Assembly (NCBI GenBank): GCA_964527215.1
Contig: CAZGNZ010000035.1
Coordinates: forward strand, 1-49,048
DNA length: 49,048 nt
Origin: CAZGNZ01 sp964527215
GTDB taxonomy: Bacteria; Fidelibacterota; Marinisomatia; SCGC-AAA003-L08; JACNLC01
Direction of reading: 5' to 3'
In this document: positions 7,856 to 17,910 of the stretch, one piece after another
Numbering within the stretch: the first letter of the stretch is position 1
Layout: each line of letters starts with the position of its first letter
Translations under genes and position numbers: made by a program
Notes under the pieces: generated by a model
Told to the model about the DNA's origin: nothing
Seen by the model: only the letters and a program-made list of their open reading frames with translations
Database searches by the model: none

Positions 7856-10800
7856 TTAGGCTTCTGAACCGGGTTTCATACTGGCCAGATTCTGATAGTG
7901 CTCAAAACGGTGTTTCACTGCTTTATCAGCAGAATCAAGCAGTGCTTTGGCCCGTTTCGGCATACTCTTGGTCAGCATTTTGTATCTATTCTCACTGTAT
8001 ATATAATCCTTCAAATCAATCTTGGGCGCTTTGGAATCCATCATCAGCGGATTCTTACCCTCATCAGTACGGCGGGGATCATACCGGTACAGCAGCCAGT
8101 GTCCGCTGTCCACGGCGGCTTTCTGCTGACTCAGACCTTTTTCCATATTGATCCCATGGGCTATGCAGTGACTGTAGGCAATGATCAGCGAAGGCCCGTC
8201 GTATGATTCTGCTTCCATGAAGGCTTTCACCGTCTGAGCATCATTGGCACCCAGAGCGACCTGAGCAACATACACATTGCCGTAACTCATTGCGATCATA
8301 CCCATATCTTTCTTGCCCGCGGATTTTCCGGATGCAGCAAATTTGGCGACGGCACCGATGGGAGTTGACTTGGATGCCTGTCCGCCGGTATTGGAGTACA
8401 CCTCCGTATCCAGCACCAGAACATTGACATTGCGGCCGGAAGCCAGAACATGATCCAGGCCGCCGAAACCGATATCGTATGCCCAACCGTCTCCACCCAT
8501 AATCCAGACACTTTTCTTGACCAGATTGTCTGCAATTGTCAGCAGCTGACGGGCGGTATTGGAATCGACCCCGGACAATTTTTCCTTCAGTTCGGCAACC
8601 CGTTCGCGCTGGGCAAAGATACCTGATTCTTCCGACTGATCGGCGTTGAGGATGCCGTCGGTCAGTTCATCTCCCAACTCACTCCTCAGATCGGCAGTCA
8701 GTTCGCGGGCATATTCGATATGCTTGTCAATGGTCAAACGAAATCCCATGCCAAATTCCGCGTTGTCTTCAAACAGTGAATTGGACCACGTGGGACCGCG
8801 GCCGTTTTTATCCACAGCCCACGGTGTTGTGGGCAGGTTGCCGCCGTAAATCGAGGAGCATCCGGTAGCGTTTGCAATGATCATGCGGTCACCAAACAGC
8901 TGGCTGGTCAGTTTCACATAGGGGGTCTCACCGCAGCCGGCACAGGCTCCCGAGAACTCAAACAGCGGGCGCAGAAACTGTGATCCCTTGACCGTTCCCT
9001 GCTTGACCTTGTCGCGGTCCACTTCGGGCAGTTCCAGGAAGAAATCCCAGTTGGCGCGTTCAGTTTCGCGCAGCGGAAGCTGTTCTGCCATATTAATGGC
9101 TTTCAGACTGACATTGGATTTGTCTTTGACCGGACAGGCTTCCACACAGACGCCGCAGCCGGTACAGTCTTCTGCCGCAACCTGCAGGGTAAATACATCA
9201 CTGTCACTCCATTCGCGTCCTTTGGCCTTCACCGATTTGAACGTTTCCGGGGCATCCTTCAGCAAATCTTCATGATACACCTTCATTCGAATGACACCGT
9301 GAGGACAGACCAGCGAACATTTGTTGCACTGAATGCAGATATCCGGATTCCATACCGGAACTTCAGCAGAAATATTTCGCTTTTCCCACTGGGTTGTGGA
9401 TGTCGGGAACGTCCCGTCAACCGGAAAAGCACTGACGGGCAATTCATCACCGCGGCCGGCAATAATCTCAGCGGTTACGTTTTTGACAAATTCCGGAGCT
9501 TTGCCGGAAACAAGACTTCCGCTGGTATCAATTCCGCCGTAAATCTCCGGCACCTTGATCTGATGCAGGTGCGCCAGGGCCTGATCCACTGCATCGTAAT
9601 TCTTTTGAACAATCGCTTCACCCTTTTTCCCGTATGTTTTATCAATGGCATATTTTATCTGACCGATGGCGTCATCCTTCGGAAGAATATTGGAAATGGC
9701 AAAGAAGCAGGTCTGCATGATGGTGTTGATTCGAACACCCATACCGGTTTCACGGGCAACCTTCAAACCGTCAATCACATAGAAATCCAGCTTTTTTTCG
9801 ATGATCTGAATCTGAACCTGCCGCGGAAGGTGTTCCCATACTTCGTCTTCATGATACGGAGTGTTCAGCAGGAAAATCGCACCGGGTTCAGCATATTTCA
9901 GAATATCCATTTTGGTCATCATCTCAAACTGGTGGCAGGCGATGAAATTGGCCTTGTGGATCAGATACGTGGCCTTGATGGCCTCTTTTCCGAACCGCAG
10001 ATGGGATGTGGTGGTACTCCCGGATTTTTTTGAGTCATACACAAAATATCCCTGGGCGTGATTATCCGTATTTTCTCCAATAATCTTGATTGAGTTTTTA
10101 TTGGCGCCGACTGTTCCGTCCGCACCCAGTCCGAAAAACATGCCGCGGAAGACATTTTCCACATTCAGTGAATAATCCGGATCATATTCAATACTGGTGT
10201 GGGTGACGTCATCATTGATGCCGACGGAAAAATGATTCTTCGGATTGTCTTTCGTCAGTTCATCAAACACACCCTTCACCATTGCAGGCGTGAATTCCTT
10301 ACTGGAAAGACCATAGCGCCCCCCGTAAATCCTGGGCATGGTTTCCAGCGGAAATCCCGGTTCGGCAGCAGCTTCAGTCAGCCCGGTGACCACATCCATA
10401 TACAGCGGCTCACCGGTGGCACCCGGTTCCTTGGTGCGATCCAGAACCGCAATCTTCTTTACGGTTTTCGGCAGCGCTTCAAGAAGGTGTTCAACAGAGA
10501 ACGGACGATACAGACGGACTTTTATGACACCCACATTTTCATCATGATCATTCATGAATTCAACCGTGTCGTGGGCGGTCTCGTCAGCCGAGCCCATAAT
10601 GATAATCACGCGCTCTGCGTCCGGCGCACCCACGTAATCAAAGAGATGATACGCCCGGCCGGTCAGTTTCGCAAACCTGTCCATCACATTTTGTACAATT
10701 TCCGGGGTTTTCATGTAATAGGAATTCACCGTTTCACGGCACTGGAAAAAGACATCCGGATTCTGGGCTGTACCGCGCAGCACCGGATGATTGGGATTCA

Positions 10801-11428
10801 TCGCCCGGCTTCGGTGCCGGTACACCATTTCATCATCAATCATCGCTCTTATGACATCATCTGACAGCTGTTCAATTTTCAGCACTTCATGCGATGTGCG
10901 GAACCCGTCAAAGAAATGAACAAACGGCACTCTGCTTTCCAGGGTGGCAGCCTGAGAAATCAGGGCCAGATCCATGACTTCCTGAACACTGGCGGACGAC
11001 AGCATTCCCCAGCCGGTCTGACGGGCACCCATGACATCTGAATGATCTCCAAAGATGGAAAGGGCATGGGTGGCAACACTGCGGGCGGATACGTGGAAAA
11101 CAGTGGAAGTCAGTTCACCGGCAATTTTATACATGTTGGGTATCATCAGAAGCAGACCCTGAGAAGCCGTAAAAGTGGTTGTTAGAGCACCAGTCTGCAG
11201 GGCACCATGTACTGCCCCTGCTGCACCCCCCTCACTCTGCATCTCTACCACATCCGGTACCGTTCCCCAGATATTTGTTCTTCCAACCGCAGACCATGCG
11301 TCGGCCCATTCCCCCATATTGGAAGAAGGGGTGATGGGATAGATGGCGCAGACTTCATTGGTTTTATGGGCGATATATGCGGCGGCTTCATTTCCGTCGA
11401 TTGTTACCATTTTGCTTTGACTAGCCAT
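7856..11428 (-). CDS. nifJ: pyruvate:ferredoxin (flavodoxin) oxidoreductase
   Basis: Single-chain PFOR of 1190 aa, the usual length, oxidising pyruvate and CoA to acetyl-CoA, CO2 and reduced ferredoxin or flavodoxin. Domain order: N-terminal pyrimidine-binding domain with YPITPSSNMGE (about 30-40), then the domain II region, the gamma-like domain and a two-[4Fe-4S] ferredoxin domain with CIQCNKCSLVCP (about 693-704) and CTGCGVCVEACP (about 755-766). The TPP-binding domain follows, with CAGCGETPY and GDGWAYDIGFGG (about 975-987). It probably gives the cell an oxygen-sensitive alternative to the PDH complex encoded 2 kb away. It is followed at 9 nt by the DHOD-like gene. The start is an ATG after AAAGGAAAG. 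Confidence 0.97.
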   Translation of the reverse strand: MASQSKMVTIDGNEAAAYIAHKTNEVCAIYPITPSSNMGEWADAWSAVGRTNIWGTVPDVVEMQSEGGAAGAVHGALQTGALTTTFTASQGLLLMIPNMYKIAGELTSTVFHVSARSVATHALSIFGDHSDVMGARQTGWGMLSSASVQEVMDLALISQAATLESRVPFVHFFDGFRTSHEVLKIEQLSDDVIRAMIDDEMVYRHRSRAMNPNHPVLRGTAQNPDVFFQCRETVNSYYMKTPEIVQNVMDRFAKLTGRAYHLFDYVGAPDAERVIIIMGSADETAHDTVEFMNDHDENVGVIKVRLYRPFSVEHLLEALPKTVKKIAVLDRTKEPGATGEPLYMDVVTGLTEAAAEPGFPLETMPRIYGGRYGLSSKEFTPAMVKGVFDELTKDNPKNHFSVGINDDVTHTSIEYDPDYSLNVENVFRGMFFGLGADGTVGANKNSIKIIGENTDNHAQGYFVYDSKKSGSTTTSHLRFGKEAIKATYLIHKANFIACHQFEMMTKMDILKYAEPGAIFLLNTPYHEDEVWEHLPRQVQIQIIEKKLDFYVIDGLKVARETGMGVRINTIMQTCFFAISNILPKDDAIGQIKYAIDKTYGKKGEAIVQKNYDAVDQALAHLHQIKVPEIYGGIDTSGSLVSGKAPEFVKNVTAEIIAGRGDELPVSAFPVDGTFPTSTTQWEKRNISAEVPVWNPDICIQCNKCSLVCPHGVIRMKVYHEDLLKDAPETFKSVKAKGREWSDSDVFTLQVAAEDCTGCGVCVEACPVKDKSNVSLKAINMAEQLPLRETERANWDFFLELPEVDRDKVKQGTVKGSQFLRPLFEFSGACAGCGETPYVKLTSQLFGDRMIIANATGCSSIYGGNLPTTPWAVDKNGRGPTWSNSLFEDNAEFGMGFRLTIDKHIEYARELTADLRSELGDELTDGILNADQSEESGIFAQRERVAELKEKLSGVDSNTARQLLTIADNLVKKSVWIMGGDGWAYDIGFGGLDHVLASGRNVNVLVLDTEVYSNTGGQASKSTPIGAVAKFAASGKSAGKKDMGMIAMSYGNVYVAQVALGANDAQTVKAFMEAESYDGPSLIIAYSHCIAHGINMEKGLSQQKAAVDSGHWLLYRYDPRRTDEGKNPLMMDSKAPKIDLKDYIYSENRYKMLTKSMPKRAKALLDSADKAVKHRFEHYQNLASMKPGSEA

Positions 11429-11531
11429 ACCAAAACTTTCCTTTTAATTAATCAAATTCATCATTTTAAAATGTGAGACACTCAGATAAGAGTTACGATT
11501 GCGCAAATCAAAAAAAATTGCTGATCTACAG

Positions 11532-11554
11532 CCTCAAAATTTACATCATTGAGG
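11532..11554 (-). promoter_or_regulatory. inverted repeat in the nifJ upstream region
   Basis: CCTCAA (11532-11537) and TTGAGG (11549-11554) form a 6-bp inverted repeat with an 11-nt spacer, about 105 nt upstream of the nifJ start. The spacing suits a dimeric regulator operator, but no regulator is identified and a chance occurrence is possible. I see no strong sigma-70 promoter in the 285-nt gap. Confidence 0.25.
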
Positions 11555-11713
11555 TCAATAAATCGGCCAATTATATCCAAAGGAAAATTGGAGGGCGGAT
11601 TGGAAAACAAGCGGTATTCAACAGCGGCTTTGCAGCCCGGCGGGGATGCGGACGGATATATGCAGGTCAAATGCACTCACACCACTGACCTGCAGCGGTT
11701 TACCGCAAAAAAG

Positions 11714-13984
11714 TCAGTTTTTTCGAAACCGGGTGAATGGATTGGAATGCACCGAGCACTTGCCGGTGGGACGGTATCTGGATAGAAATATTTCGGTTCT
11801 GCGGGAAGACTTGGGACACCACTGGGATGCCGGTTCATAAGAATCCGTACAGATTTCAATTACCTCAACGCCTTCCGGCATTTGCCAGTTTGCCTCGGGA
11901 AATTCTTTGTATTCATATATTTCGCGCATGGCATTGGCCCATATCGGCAGCGCGGCCTGTGAGCCGAACTGCTTGCGTCCCAGAGAAATGGCCGGATCAT
12001 CCATGCCTACCCACACGCCGAGCGTCAGCTGGGGTGTAAATCCCACAAACCAGGCATCCGCCTTGCTGTTGGTGGTACCCGTCTTGCCTGCCGCCGGACG
12101 GTTGAAATGGTATTTCCAGCGAATGGAGCCGCCGGTACCTTCATCCACCACGGACTGCATCATATTCCGCAGGACGTATATCAGTGCTTCGTCCTTGGCT
12201 TCTCTGGATTCGGTGTGAAATTCCCTGATGACCCGCCCGTACCGGTCCTCGATTCGTGTAATGGCCGTCGGTCGGGTGTAAATTCCGTTGTTGGCAATGG
12301 CGGCATAAGCTGCAGAGATTTCTACCGGAATGACGCCCGATGAGCCCAGGGCAATGGCTTCCACCTCGTCAATGGGTGTGGATATTCCGAACAGCCGGGC
12401 ATTGTCCTTGACTTCTCCCGGAGACACAAACTCCTGCACGACCCGGACCGAAATAAGATTCAGAGACCGTTTGATCCCGTCGCGAAGCGTGGTGAGTCCG
12501 CCGGTAGATCCGTCATGATTCTGCGGATTCCATTTATCCTTGCAGTAGGCATCCAGACAAACCTGAATCGGCTGATTCAGCAGCCGGGTGGTGGTCATAT
12601 ACCCTTTTTCCAGGGCTGTCATGTAAATAAACGGCTTGAACACGGATCCAGGCTGGCGAACCGCCTGTGTGGCGCGGTTGAAGTGGTCGGCATAGGCATC
12701 TTCCTCCCGGCCGCCGATCATGGCCAGAATATGACCGTTTCCGGGATCAAGCACCACGGCTGCCCCCTGGACCAGAAATTGATTCCGAATGGCTTCCGGA
12801 ATGACGTGCCGGACAGAATCACCGGGCTCAGTCCTTTCTTCAGGGGGGATGATCTTTCCTTCCATTGCCAGCAGCGACAGAACCGTGTCGGGTGAAAAAT
12901 CCGACTGACTCAGGGCGTCCTTCAGTTTTTCCGGATTTTTCTCGTAATCCTGAATCAGTTTCTTCTGATTCTGGCTGATTCCGTTCTGAAACGCTTCCGA
13001 CAGAATTTTCTGAATCCCCATATCCAGGGTGGTATGGATGATCAGCCCGTCACGATACAGGTCAACCCCCAGTTCCTCATCCACTTTTTCCAGTTCACGC
13101 CGAACAAATTCACCAAAATAGGACGCCGTCCCCAAATTCTCATTCCGCTTTTTCTCAGGCAGGGGTTTGTCCAGATAATCCAGATATCGCGTGGAATCCA
13201 GATATCCCCGACTGCAGGTGGTGCTCATGACCAGATTCCGCCGGACAAGCGCCCGGTCCGGATGGGTAATGGGCGAATACCGCGCCGGTGCAGGCAGGAG
13301 ACCGACCAGAATCGCACATTCATCCAGGCCAAGCTCCGAGACATGTTTCCCAAAATAATGCTTTGAGGCCGCCTGAACGCCATAGTTGCCGTGACCGAAA
13401 TACACCGAGTTCAAATACATTTCAAGTATTTCGGATTTGGTATATGTCCGTTCAATCTGGATTGCGGTGAGGAATTCTTTCAGTTTGCGCGTAATGGTTT
13501 TGGTAAACCCGATGTTGTCATACATGTTTCGGGCCAGCTGCTGGGTGAGGGTGCTGGCCCCCTGCTTGGTGCTCAGGGTAATGATATCCACCAGCAGCGC
13601 TCTGAAAATCCCCCGAATACTGATTCCGGAGTGCTGGAAAAACTGGGTGTCCTCCATTGAAATCAGAGCATGTATCAGGTCTTTGGGGACCTCTCCCACC
13701 CGGACGATTTCACGCTTCTGGAGATACAGCTCATTGATTACCTGTCCGTCGGCAGACATGATCTTTGAAACCGAGTCCGGGTTGAACTGCTGCAGCTCCG
13801 TCAGGGACGGCAGATCTGCCGCCAGGACCAGAAGATATCCGAGAACACCCACCCCGGCCAGTATCATCATGACCAGGGAATTAATCGTCACAGAGCGCCA
13901 GGAGACCTTCCGGTCAGGTTTCCGGTTTTTTTTCCGGACTGGCTTGCTGCGTTTGGATTGGGCTGTCTTTCGGACGGTCGTCAT
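11714..13984 (-). CDS. mrcA: penicillin-binding protein 1A (bifunctional class A PBP)
   Basis: Peptidoglycan glycosyltransferase/transpeptidase of 756 aa. Order: a basic cytoplasmic N-terminus (1-30), a single membrane anchor (about 31-58), a GT51 glycosyltransferase domain with the catalytic Glu in MEDTQFFQHSGI (E111) and GASTLTQQLARN (142-153), then the transpeptidase domain with SVFK (S447, K450), an SLN motif and KTGTT near residue 640. The protein is complete and all catalytic motifs are intact. It acts at the outer face of the cytoplasmic membrane. It stands alone on the minus strand with 238- and 285-nt gaps on either side, so it is probably its own transcription unit. Confidence 0.95.
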   Translation of the reverse strand: MTTVRKTAQSKRSKPVRKKNRKPDRKVSWRSVTINSLVMMILAGVGVLGYLLVLAADLPSLTELQQFNPDSVSKIMSADGQVINELYLQKREIVRVGEVPKDLIHALISMEDTQFFQHSGISIRGIFRALLVDIITLSTKQGASTLTQQLARNMYDNIGFTKTITRKLKEFLTAIQIERTYTKSEILEMYLNSVYFGHGNYGVQAASKHYFGKHVSELGLDECAILVGLLPAPARYSPITHPDRALVRRNLVMSTTCSRGYLDSTRYLDYLDKPLPEKKRNENLGTASYFGEFVRRELEKVDEELGVDLYRDGLIIHTTLDMGIQKILSEAFQNGISQNQKKLIQDYEKNPEKLKDALSQSDFSPDTVLSLLAMEGKIIPPEERTEPGDSVRHVIPEAIRNQFLVQGAAVVLDPGNGHILAMIGGREEDAYADHFNRATQAVRQPGSVFKPFIYMTALEKGYMTTTRLLNQPIQVCLDAYCKDKWNPQNHDGSTGGLTTLRDGIKRSLNLISVRVVQEFVSPGEVKDNARLFGISTPIDEVEAIALGSSGVIPVEISAAYAAIANNGIYTRPTAITRIEDRYGRVIREFHTESREAKDEALIYVLRNMMQSVVDEGTGGSIRWKYHFNRPAAGKTGTTNSKADAWFVGFTPQLTLGVWVGMDDPAISLGRKQFGSQAALPIWANAMREIYEYKEFPEANWQMPEGVEVIEICTDSYEPASQWCPKSSRRTEIFLSRYRPTGKCSVHSNPFTRFRKN

Positions 13985-14160
13985 CGAATTGATTAAATCT
14001 GCGTAATGGTTCCCGCGAAAATCTATAGCAGTTTCATGGTTCGAAAACAGCTGTGCTGCTGCTTTGTGCCGTTAAACGATGACCAAAGAGGGATTCTTGC
14101 ACGTTTTTGCAGGCCGTAAAAGGCGGGATTGCCGTATTTTGCCGCGATGGAAAGAAATGG

Positions 14161-14183
14161 GCAGCCGGGTTGTGTCCGGCTGC
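14161..14183 (-). terminator. hairpin downstream of the korA-korB-CBS operon
   Basis: A perfect 8-bp stem, GCAGCCGG/CCGGCTGC (14161-14168 with 14176-14183), with a 7-nt loop lies 39 nt after the CBS gene stop. It is followed on the minus strand by CCATTTCTTTCC, an imperfect T-rich tail. It is probably the operon terminator, although the U-tract is weak. Confidence 0.6.
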
Positions 14184-14222
14184 CGCCAGTGAATCTAATC
14201 TTTCTGGGGAAGGACCCTGGAA

Positions 14223-14756
14223 TCAGCCGTTATGCTGTTTTATGGAACTCCGGACCGGTTCCGGCGGCAGATTCATAATGTCTTTGTGATAGTAGTGTGC
14301 AATATAGGATACGATATCGCGCATTCGAATCACACCGGCTGGGTGATTGTCTGCATCCACCAGCGGGACATTGCGGAAACCGCCGTCTTCCATCATGTTC
14401 AGCGCGTAGGCAATGTGGTCATTCATCTGGAGAGTCTGAGGACTCTTTGTCATATGTGCCGAAACAAGCTCATTTTTCCAGTCAAGCTGCCGTCCGGCCA
14501 CTTTATGAAGCAGATCCCACTCAGTGAAAATCCCCGCCAGCTGGTCTGAATCCGTCAGGAGAACACAGCACTCATGTTTTTCCTGCATCTGAACTATCAC
14601 TTCCTTCAGGCTTGAGCTGACCGGCATTACAACCAGCTGTCCGGATACAATAGACTTGATTGGATCGGACAAGTCGATGGCTTTGGTCAGGATCCGTTTC
14701 TCCCGACTCTCATTTTCATCCATAATACGAATTTCTTCATCTACCGGATCATACAT
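14223..14756 (-). CDS. CBS-domain pair protein in the kor operon
   Basis: A 177-aa protein with two CBS motifs (about 32-87 and 100-155), the module that usually binds AMP, ATP or SAM and acts as an energy sensor. The second motif shows the typical FRNVPLVD...GVIRMRDIVSYI. The open frame extends to 14783, but the ATG at 14754-14756 has a clear GGAG ribosome site 8 nt upstream. That site overlaps the TAG stop of korB, giving tight coupling without a long overlap. It has no other domain, membrane segment or signal. Its location after korAB suggests a regulatory subunit that senses adenylate charge for the oxidoreductase, which is inference. Confidence 0.85.
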   Translation of the reverse strand: MYDPVDEEIRIMDENESREKRILTKAIDLSDPIKSIVSGQLVVMPVSSSLKEVIVQMQEKHECCVLLTDSDQLAGIFTEWDLLHKVAGRQLDWKNELVSAHMTKSPQTLQMNDHIAYALNMMEDGGFRNVPLVDADNHPAGVIRMRDIVSYIAHYYHKDIMNLPPEPVRSSIKQHNG

Positions 14757-14767
14757 AGTGTAATCTC

Positions 14768-15787
14768 CTATTTTATTTCCCAAATATTACCGTCGTTAAA
14801 TAATTTTATCAGATTGCCTTCACCGCGTTCAGTTCTGGCCTTCTCGATCTGGTCCAACAGCATCAATTCATACGGGATTTTTTTCTCCTCATAGAGCACG
14901 CCGATGGGGGTTGGAAACTCATCTCCGTATGTCAAAGTGCTGAGCAGCAGCGCCTGGACCTTGTTCTGTTCATCGTGGATCAGGATATCGCTGATGCTGT
15001 AGCGGTCACCGATGGTAACCACTTCCAGCCTGGAGCCGTTGAGGTGGAGTCCCTTGTCCCTGTTTTTCCCAAACAGCATGGGATGTCCATGTTCCAGAAT
15101 CAGCAGTGAATCATCTTTTTTACCCTTGTCCGTAAGATGGGCGTAGGCACCGTCATTGAAGATAACACAGTTCTGGTATATCTCAATCAGGGATGTACCG
15201 CCGTGGGAATGAGCCCGTTTCAGGAGTCCCTTCAGATGCATCTGTTCCCGGTCCACCGCGCGGGCAATGAATGTCCCTGCCGCACCCAGTGCCAGCTGCA
15301 GCGGATTAAAGGGATAATCCACGCTGCCGAACGGGGTTGACTTGGACTGTTTGCCCAACTCGGATGTGGGAGAATACTGGCCTTTGGTGAGTCCGTATAT
15401 CCGGTTGTTGAACAGCAGGACATTGATATCCAGATTCCGGCGCAGCAGATGGATCAAATGGTTGCCGCCGATGGCCAGGCCGTCACCGTCGCCGGTAATG
15501 ACCCACACACTCAGATCCGGATTGGCAATCTTTGCACCTGAAGCCAGGGCGGTGGCCCGGCCGTGGATGCTGTGAAATCCGTAGGTGTTCATGTAGTACG
15601 GAAAACGGCTGGAACAGCCGATCCCGGAGACCACCAGGAAATTCTCCTTGTTGATGCCCAGTTCAGGAAACACTTTCTGGACCTGCGAAAGAATGGCATA
15701 GTCACCGCAGCCGGGACACCAGCGGACATCCTGCTTTGGTACAAAATCTTTTTTGGTCAGTTTGGGTGATTCAGTTGATTCAGACAT
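14768..15787 (-). CDS. korB: 2-oxoacid:ferredoxin oxidoreductase subunit beta (KorB type)
   Basis: TPP-binding subunit of a two-subunit 2-oxoglutarate (2-oxoacid):ferredoxin oxidoreductase, 339 aa. Seen: WCPGCGDY (23-30) at the [4Fe-4S]/TPP site, IGCSSRFPYY (57-65), the TPP motif GDGDG (99-103) closing with NNRIYGLTKGQ (127-137), and the SVDYPFNP stretch. It starts 3 nt after korA and ends inside the ribosome site of the CBS gene. With KorA it would convert 2-oxoglutarate to succinyl-CoA with reduced ferredoxin, or work in reverse. Substrate preference (2-oxoglutarate versus other 2-oxoacids) cannot be read from sequence with certainty. Confidence 0.92.
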   Translation of the reverse strand: MSESTESPKLTKKDFVPKQDVRWCPGCGDYAILSQVQKVFPELGINKENFLVVSGIGCSSRFPYYMNTYGFHSIHGRATALASGAKIANPDLSVWVITGDGDGLAIGGNHLIHLLRRNLDINVLLFNNRIYGLTKGQYSPTSELGKQSKSTPFGSVDYPFNPLQLALGAAGTFIARAVDREQMHLKGLLKRAHSHGGTSLIEIYQNCVIFNDGAYAHLTDKGKKDDSLLILEHGHPMLFGKNRDKGLHLNGSRLEVVTIGDRYSISDILIHDEQNKVQALLLSTLTYGDEFPTPIGVLYEEKKIPYELMLLDQIEKARTERGEGNLIKLFNDGNIWEIK

Positions 15788-15790
15788 TGC

Positions 15791-17644
15791 CTATCCCTCC
15801 AGTACTTCAGTGATCTTGCGGTAAATTTCACCCGTGGTAAAGGGCTTCCCGGTCAGTTTGTGCAGCCCGATGGTTTCTTTCAGGTATTTTGCCTGAAGAA
15901 TCATCTGCAGCTGTCCCATATTCAATTCCGGAATCAGTATTTTCCGGAATCTCCCCAGAGCATCCGGCACGTTTTTCTGCATGGGGTTGAGATATCTCAG
16001 GTGCAGATGGCTCACGGACTGCCCGTCTCGCCGGGCGCGTTCAACAGCAGCGCGGATGGCTCCGAACGAACTGCCCCATCCCACTACCAGCAGTTCACCT
16101 TCCTCTTGGCCGAATACTTCGGCATTGGGGATATGATCGGCGATGATTTCCACTTTATTGTGTCGAATTTCACTCATCAGCTGATGGTTGTCCGGTTCAT
16201 AGTTCACGTTGCCGGGGCCGGCTGATTTTTCCAGACCGCCCACCCGGTGTTCCATTCCGGGCGTACCGGGAACGGCCCAGGGTCTTGAAAGATATTCCGG
16301 ATCGTGATCAAACGGAAGGTATCCTTCCGGATCGGTTACCCGGCGGTGTTTGATTGGCGGGAGCAGGTCCAGATCCTGTATTTTCCATGGTTCCGAACCA
16401 TTCCCCAGATAGGCGTCCGTCAGGATAATGACGGGAATCATATGCTCCAGGGCGATGCGGCAGGCTTCAAAGGCAATATCGAAACAGTCGGCAGGGGTGC
16501 TTGCAGCCAAAACCGCCAGCGGTGTATCCCCGTTGCGTCCCCATACTGCCTGAAACAGGTCAGACTGTTCCGTCTTGGTGGGAATACCGGTGGACGGACC
16601 GGCCCGCTGTACATTCACAATAACCAGCGGCAGCTCCGTGGAAACCGCCAGGCCCAGTGCTTCCGTCTTCAATGCCATTCCGGGACCGCTGGTGGCCGTA
16701 ACGGCCAGGTCTCCGGCAAATGCCGCACCAATGGTGCTGACCACACCGGCGATTTCATCCTCTGCCTGAAATGTCTTGACCCCGAATTCCTTGTATCCCG
16801 ACAAATAGTGAAGAATATCGCTGGCTGGCGTGATGGGATAACCGCCGTAAAACAGGTCAAGTCCGGATTTCTGAGCCGCAGCCAGAAGACCAAAACCAAT
16901 GGCCTGATTGCCCATGACGTTCCGATAGATGCCAGGCTCGAAATGGGCTTTCTGGACTTTGTAATGGGCTTTGATCATCCGCAGGGTGCTGCCGTAATTA
17001 AATCCTGCCTTGAGCGACCGAATATTGGCTTCCACCAATTCCGGACGTTTGGCAAATTTCCCTTTCAGGAATTTGATGGTGGTATCCGGCTTGCGGTCAT
17101 ACAAAAAATACAGAAACCCCAGTGCAAACATATTGGTACTGCGACCGACCGTTTTCGGCGGCAGACCCATATCCTTCACGGCGTTTTTAACCAGCATCGA
17201 CATATCCACGGAAATAACACGGTAGTGTTTCAATGTGTCATCTTCCAGCGGATTCTGAGTCCAGTTTGCCAGTTTTAAATTTTTGGGAGTATAATTGGCA
17301 GTATTCACCAAAATGATGCCGTTGTCCTTGAGATCCTTCAGGTGCACTTTCAGGGCAGCCGGATTCATGGCCACCAGTACATCCAGATCATCGCCGGGCG
17401 TGTGAACATCCTGACTGCTGAACTGAATCTGATAGGAACTCACGCCTGCCAGTGATCCTGCCGGAGCGCGGATTTCTGACGGATAATCCGGAAACGTCGC
17501 CAGATCATTGCCGAACAGCGCGGTATTATTGGTAAACTCTGTCCCGGTCAGCTGCATTCCGTCACCAGAATCGCCCGCGAACCGGATCGTTACAATATCG
17601 AGTTCTTCGATATGCTCCATTACCTCGTTTTCATCGGTTCCCAT
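15791..17644 (-). CDS. korA: 2-oxoacid:ferredoxin oxidoreductase subunit alpha (gamma-alpha fusion)
   Basis: Fused gamma and alpha subunits, 617 aa. The N-terminal gamma domain begins IRFAGDSGDGMQLTG and carries FPDYPSEIRAPAG. The alpha part carries the pyrimidine-binding YGGYPITPASDI and the region around TSGPGMALKTEALGLA, with GPSTGIPTKTEQSDL. The open frame extends to a TTG at 17665. I prefer the ATG at 17642-17644 because it has GAGAG upstream and the TTG has no ribosome site. It heads the korA-korB-CBS operon. Partner electron carriers are not in the window. Together with PDH and PFOR it gives this region three 2-oxoacid oxidation systems. Confidence 0.92.
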   Translation of the reverse strand: MGTDENEVMEHIEELDIVTIRFAGDSGDGMQLTGTEFTNNTALFGNDLATFPDYPSEIRAPAGSLAGVSSYQIQFSSQDVHTPGDDLDVLVAMNPAALKVHLKDLKDNGIILVNTANYTPKNLKLANWTQNPLEDDTLKHYRVISVDMSMLVKNAVKDMGLPPKTVGRSTNMFALGFLYFLYDRKPDTTIKFLKGKFAKRPELVEANIRSLKAGFNYGSTLRMIKAHYKVQKAHFEPGIYRNVMGNQAIGFGLLAAAQKSGLDLFYGGYPITPASDILHYLSGYKEFGVKTFQAEDEIAGVVSTIGAAFAGDLAVTATSGPGMALKTEALGLAVSTELPLVIVNVQRAGPSTGIPTKTEQSDLFQAVWGRNGDTPLAVLAASTPADCFDIAFEACRIALEHMIPVIILTDAYLGNGSEPWKIQDLDLLPPIKHRRVTDPEGYLPFDHDPEYLSRPWAVPGTPGMEHRVGGLEKSAGPGNVNYEPDNHQLMSEIRHNKVEIIADHIPNAEVFGQEEGELLVVGWGSSFGAIRAAVERARRDGQSVSHLHLRYLNPMQKNVPDALGRFRKILIPELNMGQLQMILQAKYLKETIGLHKLTGKPFTTGEIYRKITEVLEG

Positions 17645-17910
17645 ATTACTCTCTGCTTTCTCCAAGTTACATAATAGAATCGGGTGTTTTGCACACTGGA
17701 AAAATTACCGTGATCATCAATTCATGAACAAAAATAATCGAACGAAATAAAGATTAAAATGTCCTTTTAACCAAATAACTTATCTATTTGATGCGGCTGA
17801 AATGTTCGAACCGGTTCCGGCACCGCAAAACAGCATTGAATCCCGGCCGGCAGCACAGGTTTCAGAATGATGTATTCAGCGCGGATCGGCCGATCGACAG
17901 ACATATATAT

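Noticed and set aside
17884..17895. 12-bp palindrome GATCGGCCGATC between the NYN gene and korA
   Set aside because: GC-rich palindromes of this size occur by chance, it has no T-tract or flanking symmetry, and it is just past the NYN stop with no second copy seen.
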